Assembly (NCBI GenBank): GCA_027311945.1
Contig: DAICXZ010000025.1
Location: forward strand, 59,766 to 123,765
Reading direction: 5' to 3'
Source: Erythrobacter sp.
GTDB taxonomy: Bacteria; Pseudomonadota; Alphaproteobacteria; Sphingomonadales; Sphingomonadaceae
DNA: 64,000 bases
Shown here one piece after another: positions 18,034 to 28,709 of the stretch. Within the stretch, counting starts at the first letter, position 1. Every line of letters starts with the position of its first letter. The notes under the pieces were generated by a model that worked only from the letters and a program-made list of their open reading frames with translations, searched no databases and was not told the origin of the DNA. Position numbers and translations under genes: made by a program.

Positions 18034-18103
18034 TCACCGCGTTAACCTTAAAATAACCGCGGGGGGCGACAGTCCGGGCAGGAATCGCAAGGACCCTGGC
18101 CTT

Positions 18104-18634
18104 ATGTCGTACCATTCCAGCACCGCTTCGCTTGCCATTGCCGAAATGCGTGAATTCGCAGGTTTTTCCGCGGAAGAGCGCCAGTTCATCGAACGCAGCC
18201 TCGACATCGCACTGGGGCGCGGTGACGCATTCAAGCAGTGGTGCCCCGATGGCGGCAATGCCAGTGCGATTCGCAAGCAGTACCTTGCCTATCGCGAACT
18301 GCGCACCTTGCGCGAAGCCGCGCCGGAACTGAACACGATGGATGGCCTGTCCTATTACATGGGCGCGCTGGTTCGCATCGCTGCGCAGGATCTGGCGCTG
18401 GAACAGCTCGAGACCTTCTCGGCCTTCCGCTTCCTTTACGAGCGTTTGCTCGGCGCTTCGGCGCGCCCCTATCTTCCGGCCGTGTTCTGCGCTGCCGCCG
18501 CCCTGCCGCAGATTCGCCCCGGTATCCGCCGGGTGCTGCTGCAAAGCCTATCGGAAACGGCCGCCACCGCGCCGGGCTGGTCCGAGCGCGAGCCGAGCTT
18601 CTTTCCCGAGCGGGTGTTCAGCGACGCCGCCTGA
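18104..18634 (+). CDS. hypothetical protein
   Basis: A 176-residue protein that I do not recognise. It has no signal peptide or membrane segment and is predicted largely helical, with FAGFSAEERQFIERSLDIALGRGDAF, a single WCPDGG and a C-terminal FFPERVF. It begins at ATG 18104, 70 bp after thiSG and next to a T/A-rich stretch that could hold a promoter. Base composition matches its neighbours, so it is likely a lineage-restricted core gene. Confidence 0.6.
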   Translation: MSYHSSTASLAIAEMREFAGFSAEERQFIERSLDIALGRGDAFKQWCPDGGNASAIRKQYLAYRELRTLREAAPELNTMDGLSYYMGALVRIAAQDLALEQLETFSAFRFLYERLLGASARPYLPAVFCAAAALPQIRPGIRRVLLQSLSETAATAPGWSEREPSFFPERVFSDAA

Positions 18635-18640
18635 GGCTGA

Positions 18641-20437
18641 TCAGTAGAGGGCTTCGAGCCGGTCGCCATAGGCCTGGCGGATGAAGGGGCGGCGAATCTT
18701 CATGGTCGGCGTCATCTGATCGTTCTCGACACTGAACGGAGCGTCGGCGAAGGCGAACTTGCGGATTTTTTCGATCACCGACAGGTCTTCGTTGGTGCGG
18801 TCGATCGCGGCCTTGATCGCGCTGCGGAACTCGGGCGATTCGCGCAGGCTGGCAAGGTCTGCGCTGTTACCGTTCGCTTGCGCCCAGCCCTTCATCCATT
18901 CCTCGTCAGGCACAACCAGCGCGACCATATAGGGCTTCCTGTCACCCGCCACCATTGCCTGCGCGATCTCGGGTTGCAGCGTGAGCATCCCTTCGAGTTT
19001 CTGCGGCGCGACGTTATCGCCCTTGTCGTTGACGATGATGTCCTTCTTGCGGTCGGTGATCGCCAGCCGTCCGCGCTTGTCGATATGGCCGATGTCCCCC
19101 GTGTGCAGCCAGCCGTCCTTCAGCGCGAGGGCCGTATCACGCGGGTTCTGCCAATAGCCCTTCATCACCAGCTCGCCGCGCACGAGGATCTCGTTGTCCT
19201 CGGCGATGCGGATCTCGACCCCGCGCAGCGGCGGGCCGACCGTGGTGAGATCGATCCCGACCGAAGGCACGTTGACGCTGACCACGGGTGCGCTCTCGGT
19301 CTGGCCATAGCCTTGCAGCATGGTCAGCCCCATGGCCTGAAAGAAGCCGCCGACCTCCGGGTTAAGCGGCGCGCCGCCCGAAACCAGCGCCTTGATGCGC
19401 CCGCCGAACAGCGCGCGGACCTTGGGGCGCAATGTGGCTGCAAGCACTGCCTCGGTCGGCTTGTCGATCAGGCCGTGGCGATTGTTGGCCACCTTCACGC
19501 CCAGCTTGAGCGCGCGCTTGAGCAGGAAGCGGGCGCTGCCGCCCTTCTTCTCGACCTGCTTGATGATCTTGGCCCGCAGCACCTCGAACAGGCGCGGAAC
19601 CACGATCATGAAGGTCGGTTGCGCTTCCTCCAGATTGCTCGAAAGCTTGTCGAGCCCCTCGGAGAACCAGATGTCGGCCCCCAGCCCGATCGGCAGGTAG
19701 AACCCGGCCGTGTGCTCCATCGCGTGGCTGAGCGGGAGGAATGACAGGAAACGCTCTTGTTCCCAGCCGAACTCCCTCGCCAGCAGCTCGCCTGCCGCAC
19801 CGACATTGTGCAGGATCGCCCCGTGGTGCAGCATCACTCCGCGCGGGCTGCCGCTGGTGCCGCTGGTGTAGATTATGCAGGCAAGGTCGTCGCGCGTGAC
19901 GGGCGAAATGCGCGCCTCGACCGCTGCGCGTGCCTCGGCATAGTCGCCGCGCACCACTTCGCCCCACTGGTGGACGCGGAAATCGCCCGCCTGCGACGAG
20001 GGGACCGGGTCCATCGCGATCACGTGGCCGATGCCGCCGGTGCGGATTATGGCCGGAAACAGCACCTTGCCCAGCTTCTCGCCCGAGACGAACACCGCGC
20101 TGGCGTTGGAATTGTCGATGATGTGGCAGTGATCGAGGACCGTGTTGGTGGTGTAGGCGGGCACGGTCACACAGCCTGCCGCCATGATCGCCAGATCGGC
20201 AATGCACCATTCGGGGCGGTTTTCGGAAACGATCACCACCCGGTCGCCATTGCCGAGGCCCATCTTGTGCAGGGCCTGGGCCAGCAGGCAGACCTGCCGC
20301 GCGGCCTCGGCATAGGAGATCGAGGTCCAGCTGCCGCCATGCTTGGCGGTCAGGAAGGGGGCCTCGCCCTGCTCGTCGGCGCGCTGCAGGAACAGCGCGA
20401 CGAGGTTGGGTGTGGTGGAGATGTCAGTAAGTTGCAC
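18641..20437 (-). CDS. long-chain acyl-CoA synthetase (AMP-dependent ligase)
   Basis: The 598-residue protein is an ANL-superfamily acyl-CoA ligase. It has the AMP-binding P-loop ACIIYTSGTSGSPRGVM, LPLSHAMEHTAGF, LQGYGQTESAPVVS and the hinge/catalytic LHTGDIGHIDKRGRLAITDRKKDIIV. A late conserved NDQMTPTMKIRR replaces the usual lysine-containing A10 block, as in the FadD15-like group. It activates fatty acids with ATP and CoA, probably at the membrane. Monocistronic, convergent with the unknown gene at 18104. Confidence 0.9.
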   Translation of the reverse strand: MQLTDISTTPNLVALFLQRADEQGEAPFLTAKHGGSWTSISYAEAARQVCLLAQALHKMGLGNGDRVVIVSENRPEWCIADLAIMAAGCVTVPAYTTNTVLDHCHIIDNSNASAVFVSGEKLGKVLFPAIIRTGGIGHVIAMDPVPSSQAGDFRVHQWGEVVRGDYAEARAAVEARISPVTRDDLACIIYTSGTSGSPRGVMLHHGAILHNVGAAGELLAREFGWEQERFLSFLPLSHAMEHTAGFYLPIGLGADIWFSEGLDKLSSNLEEAQPTFMIVVPRLFEVLRAKIIKQVEKKGGSARFLLKRALKLGVKVANNRHGLIDKPTEAVLAATLRPKVRALFGGRIKALVSGGAPLNPEVGGFFQAMGLTMLQGYGQTESAPVVSVNVPSVGIDLTTVGPPLRGVEIRIAEDNEILVRGELVMKGYWQNPRDTALALKDGWLHTGDIGHIDKRGRLAITDRKKDIIVNDKGDNVAPQKLEGMLTLQPEIAQAMVAGDRKPYMVALVVPDEEWMKGWAQANGNSADLASLRESPEFRSAIKAAIDRTNEDLSVIEKIRKFAFADAPFSVENDQMTPTMKIRRPFIRQAYGDRLEALY

Positions 20438-20559
20438 GCGTGTGCGGTCCTCTCGAGCGGTTGCTGGTGCAACCTGTCATGGGTCGGGCTTACGCAACGC
20501 GCGGGCGCGCGGCAAGTTTCGCGAGAACGCGGGTAAGAGGAATCAGGTGCTTGTGCCAG

Positions 20560-22287
20560 CTAGTTGCCGAGTGCGACGCCTTCGCTGCGCGGGTCGGCGG
20601 CACCAAGCCAGCGGCCAGCAGCGAACTCGACGGCATTGGCCTTGAACGGCATCTCGCGCACGATCACCTGGTGGCCGAGCGCCTCGAGCTCGCTTTGCAT
20701 CGACAGCAGCGAGGAGCCGGGTTCGAGCACGATCACATCGCCCGGCGAAAACAGGCCGGGCAGGGCGATGGCGTCCTGAGCGGTGAGGCCCCAGTCGAGC
20801 ACGCCGATCAGCGCCTTGGCCGTCTGCACCGGGATCGTCGCCCCGCCCGCCGCGCCGACGGCGATCCGCAGGTTGCCCTCGGGGCCATAGACCAGCGTCG
20901 GCGACATCGAACTGCGCGGCCGCTTCGAGCCTTCCACCCGGTTGGCGACGGGCACGCCATCGACTTCGGGGACCATGGTGAAGTCGGTCAGCTCGTTGTT
21001 GAGGTAGAACCCGCCGAACATCAGACCCGAGCCGAATGGCCCTTCCACGGTCGAGGTCCATGAAACCGAATCGCCCTCGTCATCGACCACGGCGAAGTGG
21101 CTTGTGCCGTGTTCGGGCCATTCTGGCCCGTCCGCAAAGGCGAGGTCGGCACCCGGCGGGGTGCCCGCCTGCGGCTCGGCGATGGTGGAGGTGGGCGAGA
21201 TCTGGCTTCCGCGCTGCGTCAGGTAAGCCGAATTGACGAGGCCCGCGACGGGCACGTCGACGAAATCGCTGTCGCCGAGATAGACCTCGCGGTCGGCATA
21301 GGCGAGGCGCTGGCTTTCGGCGAACAGGTGCCACGAGGTGGGCGATTCGGGGCCGAGAGCGGAAAGGTCGAACTGCTCGAGCTGCTTGAGGATCGCAATG
21401 ACGGTGGTCGCGCCCGAGGAGGGCGGACCCATCCCGCAGATGCGATAGACGCGGTATTGCCCGCAGACCGGATCGCGCCACTTGGCTTCGTAATTGCGCA
21501 GGTCTTCGGGGGCCATGGCCCCATCGCGCGGCGTGTCGGCGGCGACATAGTCGGCGAGTTCTGCCCCTGCCTGGCCCTGATAGAGCCAGTCCGGACCCTC
21601 GGCGGCGAGCTGCTCGAGCGTGCCAGCCAGCGCGGGGTTTTTCACCAGCGTGCCGACGGGCAAAGGTTCGCCCACCGCGTCATAAAACAGCGCCTGCGCT
21701 TCGGGCACGCGCGCGGCGCGATTTTTGGCGCGGGCAAGCGTGGCGTTGAGACGCGGCGTAATCACGAAGCCGTCGCGGGCTAGCGTGATGGCGGGCTGAA
21801 ACAGTGCCGCCCATTCGAGCTTGCCGTAGCGATCGTGCGCCTTGCGGGCGAGCGCGAGGTTACCCGGCACGCCCACGCTCAGCCCACTCATCACCGCGTC
21901 CATGAAGGGGATTGGTTCGCCGTTGTCATCGAGGAACCAGTCGGTCCCCGCACCCGCCGGAGCCTTCTCACGCCCGTCGAGCGTGGTCACTTCGCCTGCG
22001 GGCGTGCCATGGACGAAGAACCCGCCGCCGCCGATGCCCGAACTCTGCGGCTCGACCACGGTCAGCGCCAGCATCACCGCGATGGCGGCGTCGGTGGCGC
22101 TGCCGCCCTGTTCGAGCATCGCCATGCCCGCCTCGCTTGCGCGCCGGTCGGCGGCGGAGACCATGCCCGTTTGCGGCGCAGATGCTGCGGCAGGGGCTGT
22201 AATCGGTGCCTCGGCCACAGGCGACACGGTCGCGCAGGCGGCAAGCAGGAGCGAGAGCGCCAATGGCGCGATTGTGCGGTGCGACAT
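20560..22287 (-). CDS. ggt: gamma-glutamyltransferase, predicted lipoprotein
   Basis: The 575-residue precursor has a lipoprotein-type signal (LALSLLLAAC) and the full Ntn-hydrolase domain. The autocleavage and catalytic Thr is in EHGTSHFAVVDDEGDSVS, and substrate-binding blocks include EPQSSGIGGGGF and RPRSSMSPTLVYGPEGNL. It cleaves gamma-glutamyl bonds of glutathione in the periplasm, maturing into two subunits. I start at ATG 22287; the longer frame to 22341 adds a basic extension before the signal. Confidence 0.92.
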   Translation of the reverse strand: MSHRTIAPLALSLLLAACATVSPVAEAPITAPAAASAPQTGMVSAADRRASEAGMAMLEQGGSATDAAIAVMLALTVVEPQSSGIGGGGFFVHGTPAGEVTTLDGREKAPAGAGTDWFLDDNGEPIPFMDAVMSGLSVGVPGNLALARKAHDRYGKLEWAALFQPAITLARDGFVITPRLNATLARAKNRAARVPEAQALFYDAVGEPLPVGTLVKNPALAGTLEQLAAEGPDWLYQGQAGAELADYVAADTPRDGAMAPEDLRNYEAKWRDPVCGQYRVYRICGMGPPSSGATTVIAILKQLEQFDLSALGPESPTSWHLFAESQRLAYADREVYLGDSDFVDVPVAGLVNSAYLTQRGSQISPTSTIAEPQAGTPPGADLAFADGPEWPEHGTSHFAVVDDEGDSVSWTSTVEGPFGSGLMFGGFYLNNELTDFTMVPEVDGVPVANRVEGSKRPRSSMSPTLVYGPEGNLRIAVGAAGGATIPVQTAKALIGVLDWGLTAQDAIALPGLFSPGDVIVLEPGSSLLSMQSELEALGHQVIVREMPFKANAVEFAAGRWLGAADPRSEGVALGN

Positions 22288-22297
22288 GGGCCTGACC

Positions 22298-23326
22298 CTA
22301 TGCAGTTCCCACCGCCTCCGCAATGCTGCTGAAGCCGTCACGCCGCATCAGCCGTTCGAGCCCCGATACGATCTCGCGCGCGATGCCCGGCCCGCGATAG
22401 ACCATCGCACTGTAAAGCTGGACGAGGCTCGCGCCGGCACGGATGCGCTCCCACGCGTCCGCCGCCGTGGCGATGCCGCCCACGCCGACCAGCGGCATGG
22501 CGCCGCCCGTTTCCTTGCGGAAGTCGCGCAGCCGTTCCAGCGCCGGTTCGCGCAACGGCGCGCCCGAAAGGCCGCCCGTCTCATCGGCGTGGCGCGAGGC
22601 GAGCGGCGGGCGGGCGATGGTGGTGTTCGATACGATCAGCGCGCCAAGCTTCTTGTCCATCGCGATGCGGGCGATGGCCGAGATGTCCGCGGGCTCGAGA
22701 TCGGGCGCGACCTTGAGGAACACCGGCGGGCCTTCCGCGCCGCGCGCCTCCATCACCGCGTCGAGCAGCTCGATCAGCGCGCCTTCATCCTGCAGCGCGC
22801 GCAGGCCGGGGGTATTGGGGCTGGAGATGTTGACTGCCAGGTAGGAGGCGAGCGGCGCCATCGTGCGGGTCATCACCGCATAGTCGTCGATGCGGTTGGC
22901 CGAATCCTTGTTTGCGCCGATGTTGATCCCGACGATCCCGCCGCGCTCCCTGCGTGCCGAAAGCCGCTCGAACGCGAGCGCCGCGCCGCCGTTGTTAAAT
23001 CCCATCCGGTTGATCACCGCCTGGTCCTCGGCAAGCCGGAACAGCCGCGGGCGCGGGTTGCCCGGCTGCGGCAGCGGGGTCAGCGAGCCGACCTCGGCAA
23101 AGCCGAAACCGAGGCCGAGCAAGGCATCGGGCACCTCGCCATCCTTGTCGAACCCGGCCGCCATGCCGAGCGGGTTGGGAAAATCGAGCCCAGCGACGCG
23201 CGTCGCCAGCGGGCCTGCCGGGGCGGGGCCACTGGCAGGCGCGAACGACAAGGCGAGCAAGGCCAGACGATGCGCGTTCTCGGCGTCGAGGCGAAAAATC
23301 AGTGGACGCAGCAGCGAGTAGATCAT
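22298..23326 (-). CDS. pyrD: dihydroorotate dehydrogenase (quinone), class 2
   Basis: The 342-residue class 2 enzyme has the N-terminal membrane-associating helix (residues 1-25), GLDFPNPLGMAAGFDKDGEVPDAL, RLFRLAEDQAVINRMGFNN, LAVNISSPNTPGLRALQ and the FMN/phosphate site LVGVGGIATAADA. The catalytic base is Ser in NISSPNT. It oxidises dihydroorotate to orotate with quinone as acceptor. The gene ends ten bases before the ggt start, so the two may be co-transcribed. Confidence 0.95.
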   Translation of the reverse strand: MIYSLLRPLIFRLDAENAHRLALLALSFAPASGPAPAGPLATRVAGLDFPNPLGMAAGFDKDGEVPDALLGLGFGFAEVGSLTPLPQPGNPRPRLFRLAEDQAVINRMGFNNGGAALAFERLSARRERGGIVGINIGANKDSANRIDDYAVMTRTMAPLASYLAVNISSPNTPGLRALQDEGALIELLDAVMEARGAEGPPVFLKVAPDLEPADISAIARIAMDKKLGALIVSNTTIARPPLASRHADETGGLSGAPLREPALERLRDFRKETGGAMPLVGVGGIATAADAWERIRAGASLVQLYSAMVYRGPGIAREIVSGLERLMRRDGFSSIAEAVGTA

Positions 23327-23399
23327 GGAAATGCCTGTGGCAGGATCGAGCCACCACAGGCAATCGGCAATTGCGCAAAATACATAGTTAAAATACCTA

Positions 23400-23536
23400 G
23401 TTTGGCGTTTTCTTACAATTCGCGCTTAGCCGAATCGGCTAGGGAGACCGTGCGACCCGAAGGGCTCGAAGCCGAATAGCTACGAGTTCTCCACTTTAAG
23501 GGCGGCGGGCTCATCAAGGGCCTGCCGCCCTTTTTT
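23400..23536 (+). ncRNA. candidate small RNA ending in an intrinsic terminator
   Basis: Between pyrD (minus) and the AraC-type gene (plus) there is no reading frame, but the plus strand carries a compact structured stretch: a hairpin TAGCCG-AAT-CGGCTA (23427-23441), GC-rich short repeats, then a strong terminator. A T/A-rich region at 23375-23420 could be its promoter. No known sRNA family is recognised. It could also be a leader of the following gene. Confidence 0.3.
23499..23536 (+). terminator. strong intrinsic terminator
   Basis: AGGGCGGCGGGC (23499-23510) pairs with GCCTGCCGCCCT (23520-23531) with one G-T wobble and is followed by six T residues. It faces the plus strand although no plus-strand gene precedes it, which is the main argument for a small transcript here. 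Confidence 0.85.
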
Positions 23537-23650
23537 CTGCTAGATATTTTGTGTGTCGGCTGGCGCTGCCTGAGCTAAGCATCGCATCTGCAAGCGCGCG
23601 AGGGGTGGTTTCCCGCGCGCAGGTAACAAGAAGCGGGGCGCGCGCGAGGT

Positions 23651-24550
23651 ATGGGGAAAGCAAGCGGACGAAGTGTCGAAGCCGATGGGGAACTGGCACA
23701 GACATCGCGGTTTGAGCTCAGTTATATCCCGGTTCCCGAGCAGCTCGCGCATCATGTCACCACCTTCTACTATTTTCGCTGCGAGGAAGCGGAGTTGAAC
23801 GAGATCCAGCCCGCCGCCGTTGGTCAGCTGGCGCTGTTTCCCCGTGGCGAGGGCGAGATTATTTTCCGCGACGGCACCTCCGATCGCTCGCACGAGGTCA
23901 ATCTGCTGAGCCCGGTTTCGGTGGCTGCGAATTTCGTGGTCGATGGACCGTTTCACGCGATCGGCGCGGCGCTGACTCCGCTTGGCTGGGCCGAACTGAC
24001 CGGCCTCCATGCGGGCGAGCACGCGAACCGGCTCTACGCCGCCGCGGACTATCTCGGTGAAGATATTGGCCGACTTGGGGCGGAGCTATGCGCCGCCTAC
24101 CGTGACGGCACGATGGAGGTGGAGGCCTGTGTCGAGGCGCTTGGCCAGTGTATCGCTTCGTTGCTGCGCCCGCTCAGCGACGAGCATCGCAAGCTGATCA
24201 GCCTCACCGCAGACTGGCTGAGCGGCGATTTCAATCCCGAGATCGACGAACTGTTCGCCGCCAGCCGCTATTCGCGTCGCCAGGTCCAGCGTCTGGTTGA
24301 CCAGTACTTCGGGCTTCCGCCAACCGCGCTCAGGCGCAAGTACCGCGCGCTGCGGGCTGCGGCGATGTTTGCGCAGCCTGACCTGCCTCCCGAAACAGAG
24401 GCCATGGTGCGCGAGTCGTTTTACGACCAGCCTCACCTGATCCGCGAGATTCGCCTGTTTGCCGGGCGCACTCCGGCGCGGCTGTCGGACGATCCTGACA
24501 GCTACCTCCACGAGATGCTCGACCTGAGGAACCTGCGCGAGCTTCGCTGA
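23651..24550 (+). CDS. AraC-family transcriptional regulator
   Basis: The 299-residue protein has an N-terminal DUF6597-like effector region (FELSYIPVPEQLAHHVTTFYYFRC ... IGAALTPLGWAELTG) and a C-terminal AraC helix-turn-helix domain (about 195-285) with ELFAASRYSRRQVQRLVDQYFGLPPTALRRKYRALRAA. The second helix pair SFYDQPHLIREIRLFAGRTPARL is the typical AraC end. The target genes and ligand are unknown. It is 106 bp upstream of the suf operon in the same direction. Confidence 0.85.
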   Translation: MGKASGRSVEADGELAQTSRFELSYIPVPEQLAHHVTTFYYFRCEEAELNEIQPAAVGQLALFPRGEGEIIFRDGTSDRSHEVNLLSPVSVAANFVVDGPFHAIGAALTPLGWAELTGLHAGEHANRLYAAADYLGEDIGRLGAELCAAYRDGTMEVEACVEALGQCIASLLRPLSDEHRKLISLTADWLSGDFNPEIDELFAASRYSRRQVQRLVDQYFGLPPTALRRKYRALRAAAMFAQPDLPPETEAMVRESFYDQPHLIREIRLFAGRTPARLSDDPDSYLHEMLDLRNLRELR

Positions 24551-24616
24551 GGCGCTGCTAACGACTCGCAACAGGCAATCGGGCGTTGAAACCGGCCGCG
24601 AAGGCCACTAGCTGCA

Positions 24617-24639
24617 AATCGGAACGAATTGATCCGATT
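24617..24639 (+). promoter_or_regulatory. inverted repeat upstream of sufR, candidate operator
   Basis: AATCGGA (24617-24623) and TCCGATT (24633-24639) are perfect inverted repeats with a nine-base spacer, 18 bases before the ATG of the Rrf2-type regulator that heads the suf operon. Position and symmetry fit autoregulation; the sequence is not a known IscR or Fur box. Confidence 0.45.
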
Positions 24640-24656
24640 ATGCCCCGAAACGAACC

Positions 24657-25081
24657 ATGCGCCTCTCGAACCTAGCAGACTATGCCGTAGTCACCATGTG
24701 CGCCGCCGCGCGCCACTGCGGCTTTGCGCGCGTTTCGGCGGCGGTTCTGGCCGAGGAGACGGGCCTGCCCGCACCCACGGTGCAGAAGCTGGTCAGCCAG
24801 CTTTCGCGCGCCGGACTGCTGAATAGCACGCGCGGGGCCGGTGGCGGGATCAAGCTCGCACGCCCGGCGGCGGCGATTACGCTGGCCGATATTGTCGAGG
24901 CGGTGGAAGGGCCGATCGCGCTCACCGCCTGTGTCGAGCAGGAGCGCCCCGAATGCGCGCTCGGAGAGCGTTGCCGGGTTCGCCCACACTGGGCTCTGGT
25001 GAACGAGGTCCTGCGCGGGGCGCTGGCGGATATTCCGCTCACGCAGCTGGCGCGGGTGCCGGAAGAGATGAAGTTGGAAGC

Positions 25082-25085
<4 letters not shown>
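24657..25085 (+). CDS. Rrf2-family suf-operon regulator (SufR/IscR-like)
   Basis: The 142-residue protein is an Rrf2 winged-helix regulator: [43 protein letters not shown] and the wing [14 protein letters not shown]. Three cysteines ([17 protein letters not shown]) are spaced as Fe-S ligands. Such proteins sense Fe-S status and repress suf. It is the first gene of the operon, its stop overlapping the sufB ATG (ATGA), and an inverted repeat lies just upstream of it. Confidence 0.9.
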
Positions 25086-26563
<1,478 letters not shown>

Positions 26564-26591
26564 TCGTGCTCGCCACCTCCCACAACCGCCA

Positions 26592-26669
26592 CCCCGGTCC
26601 CCGAGCCGGGGTCCAGCTTGCTTGCGGTGTCACCGTTGAAGGTAGCCCCGCCCCGGATCGGGTCCGGGG
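26592..26669. repeat. paired extragenic palindromes between sufB and the DUF559 gene
   Basis: Two related GC-rich palindromes lie in the 126-bp gap: CCCCGGTCCCCGAGCCGGGG (26592-26611) and CCCCGGATCGGGTCCGGGG (26651-26669). They look like one REP/BIME-like unit with inward spacing. They sit inside the suf operon and could modulate mRNA decay or termination between sufB and the distal genes. Confidence 0.6.
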
Positions 26670-26689
26670 CGACGAAGAATAGAAGAACC

Positions 26690-27219
26690 ATGGAACGCAA
26701 AACCCTAAACCTCCGCCCGGCGTCGCACCCCACTTCGGACACGCCCGAAATCCCCGGCCTCAAGAAGAAAGGCCGCGGGTGGGAAATTTCCGAGAAGCGC
26801 CTCGATGCGCTGCACGACCGCGCGCGCGAACTGCGCCGGTTCTCCACGCCTGCCCACAAGGCGCTCGCCGAACGATTCGCCAAGGCCGATCTCGGCAAGT
26901 TCAAGTTCACCCGCCACGCCGTCGTCGGCAGTGCGATTGTGGACTTTAACTGCCACCTGCTCGGCATGGCCGTGGTGATCGACGAGGGCGATCAGCCCGA
27001 GACCATCGCAAAGCGCTCGGACCGGGCGCTTGAGGCGGTCGGCATTCGCGTCATGCGGATAAAGGCTGACGAAATTCTAACCGATATGGATAACGTGCTT
27101 CACCGTATCACCGCCGGGATGCGGATGCGCATCGGCGACAAGCGGCAGCGGCGCGGCCAGCACGAGGCGGCGCGGCGTGATGCCCGCATGTCGCGTGAAA
27201 CCGAATACAGGAACGACTG

Positions 27220-27220
<1 letters not shown>
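26690..27220 (+). CDS. DUF559 endonuclease-like protein inside the suf operon
   Basis: The 176-residue protein matches the DUF559 family, related to very-short-patch-repair-like PD-(D/E)XK nucleases: RELRRFSTPAHKALAERF, KFTRHAVVGSAIVDFNCHLLGMAVVIDEG and EAVGIRVMRIKADEILTDMDNVL. The catalytic set looks weakened. The function is unknown. It lies between sufB and sufC, ends one base into the sufC ATG (TGATG), and is translationally coupled to sufC, so it is a settled operon member rather than a recent insertion. Confidence 0.7.
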
Positions 27221-27962
<742 letters not shown>

Positions 27963-27966
<4 letters not shown>

Positions 27967-28709
27967 GCCACATGCCCACCATCCACGATGAGGAATGGCG
28001 CTATGCCGATTTCACCGCGCTGGAGACCGTGCCTGAGGCGCAGGTCACTGGATGGGACGAGATTGCCGTCGCACCGGGCGAAGTGCTTGCACGCACCTTC
28101 GTGCTCGATGGCACCGTGCCTGATGTGCAGCGCTTGCGGGTAACGCTGGGCGAGGGCGCGCGGGCGGAGATTTTCGCCGTGAATGCCGCGAGTGCCTATG
28201 CCCGGCTCGAGATCGAGGTCACACTTGCTCCGCAGTCGCATTTCGAGTTCGGCGGCGTGCTGATCGGCGGCGCTGATGTCACGCGCGAATTCGTCACCCG
28301 CACCATCCATGCCGAGCCCGAGGCGACCAGCAACCAGACTGTCCGCGCGGTGCACTGGGGCACGGCCTCCGGCAATTACCTTGGCCGCATCGACGTCGCC
28401 CGCCACGCGCAGAAGACCGACGCGGCGCAGGATTTCAAAGGCCTGCTGCTCGAGAAGGGCGCCAGCGCCAACGCCAAGCCCGAACTGGAAATCTTCGCCG
28501 ACGATGTGAAGTGCGCGCACGGTGCGACCGTGGGCCAGCTCGACGAGATGGCGCGCTATTACATGGCGAGCCGTGGCATCGCGCCCGACGTGGCCAATCA
28601 CTTGCTGATCCGTGCCTTCCTCGCCGATGCGCTGGCCGCGCTTGGCGACGAGGCCGAGCAGGAACGCCTGTTCGACCTGGCGCTCGCCGCGCTGGGAGAT
28701 GCGGCATGA
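27963..28709 (+). CDS. sufD: Fe-S cluster assembly protein SufD
   Basis: The 248-residue SufD is shorter than the E. coli protein (about 420), as in many sphingomonads. It keeps the C-terminal beta-helix SufBD core: LLLEKGASANAKPELEIFADDVKCAHGATVGQLDEMARYYMASRGI. This His/Cys-containing block pairs with SufB to make the cluster site. The N-terminus begins MSHMPTIHDEEWRYADFTALE; ATG 27972 is an alternative start. Confidence 0.9.
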
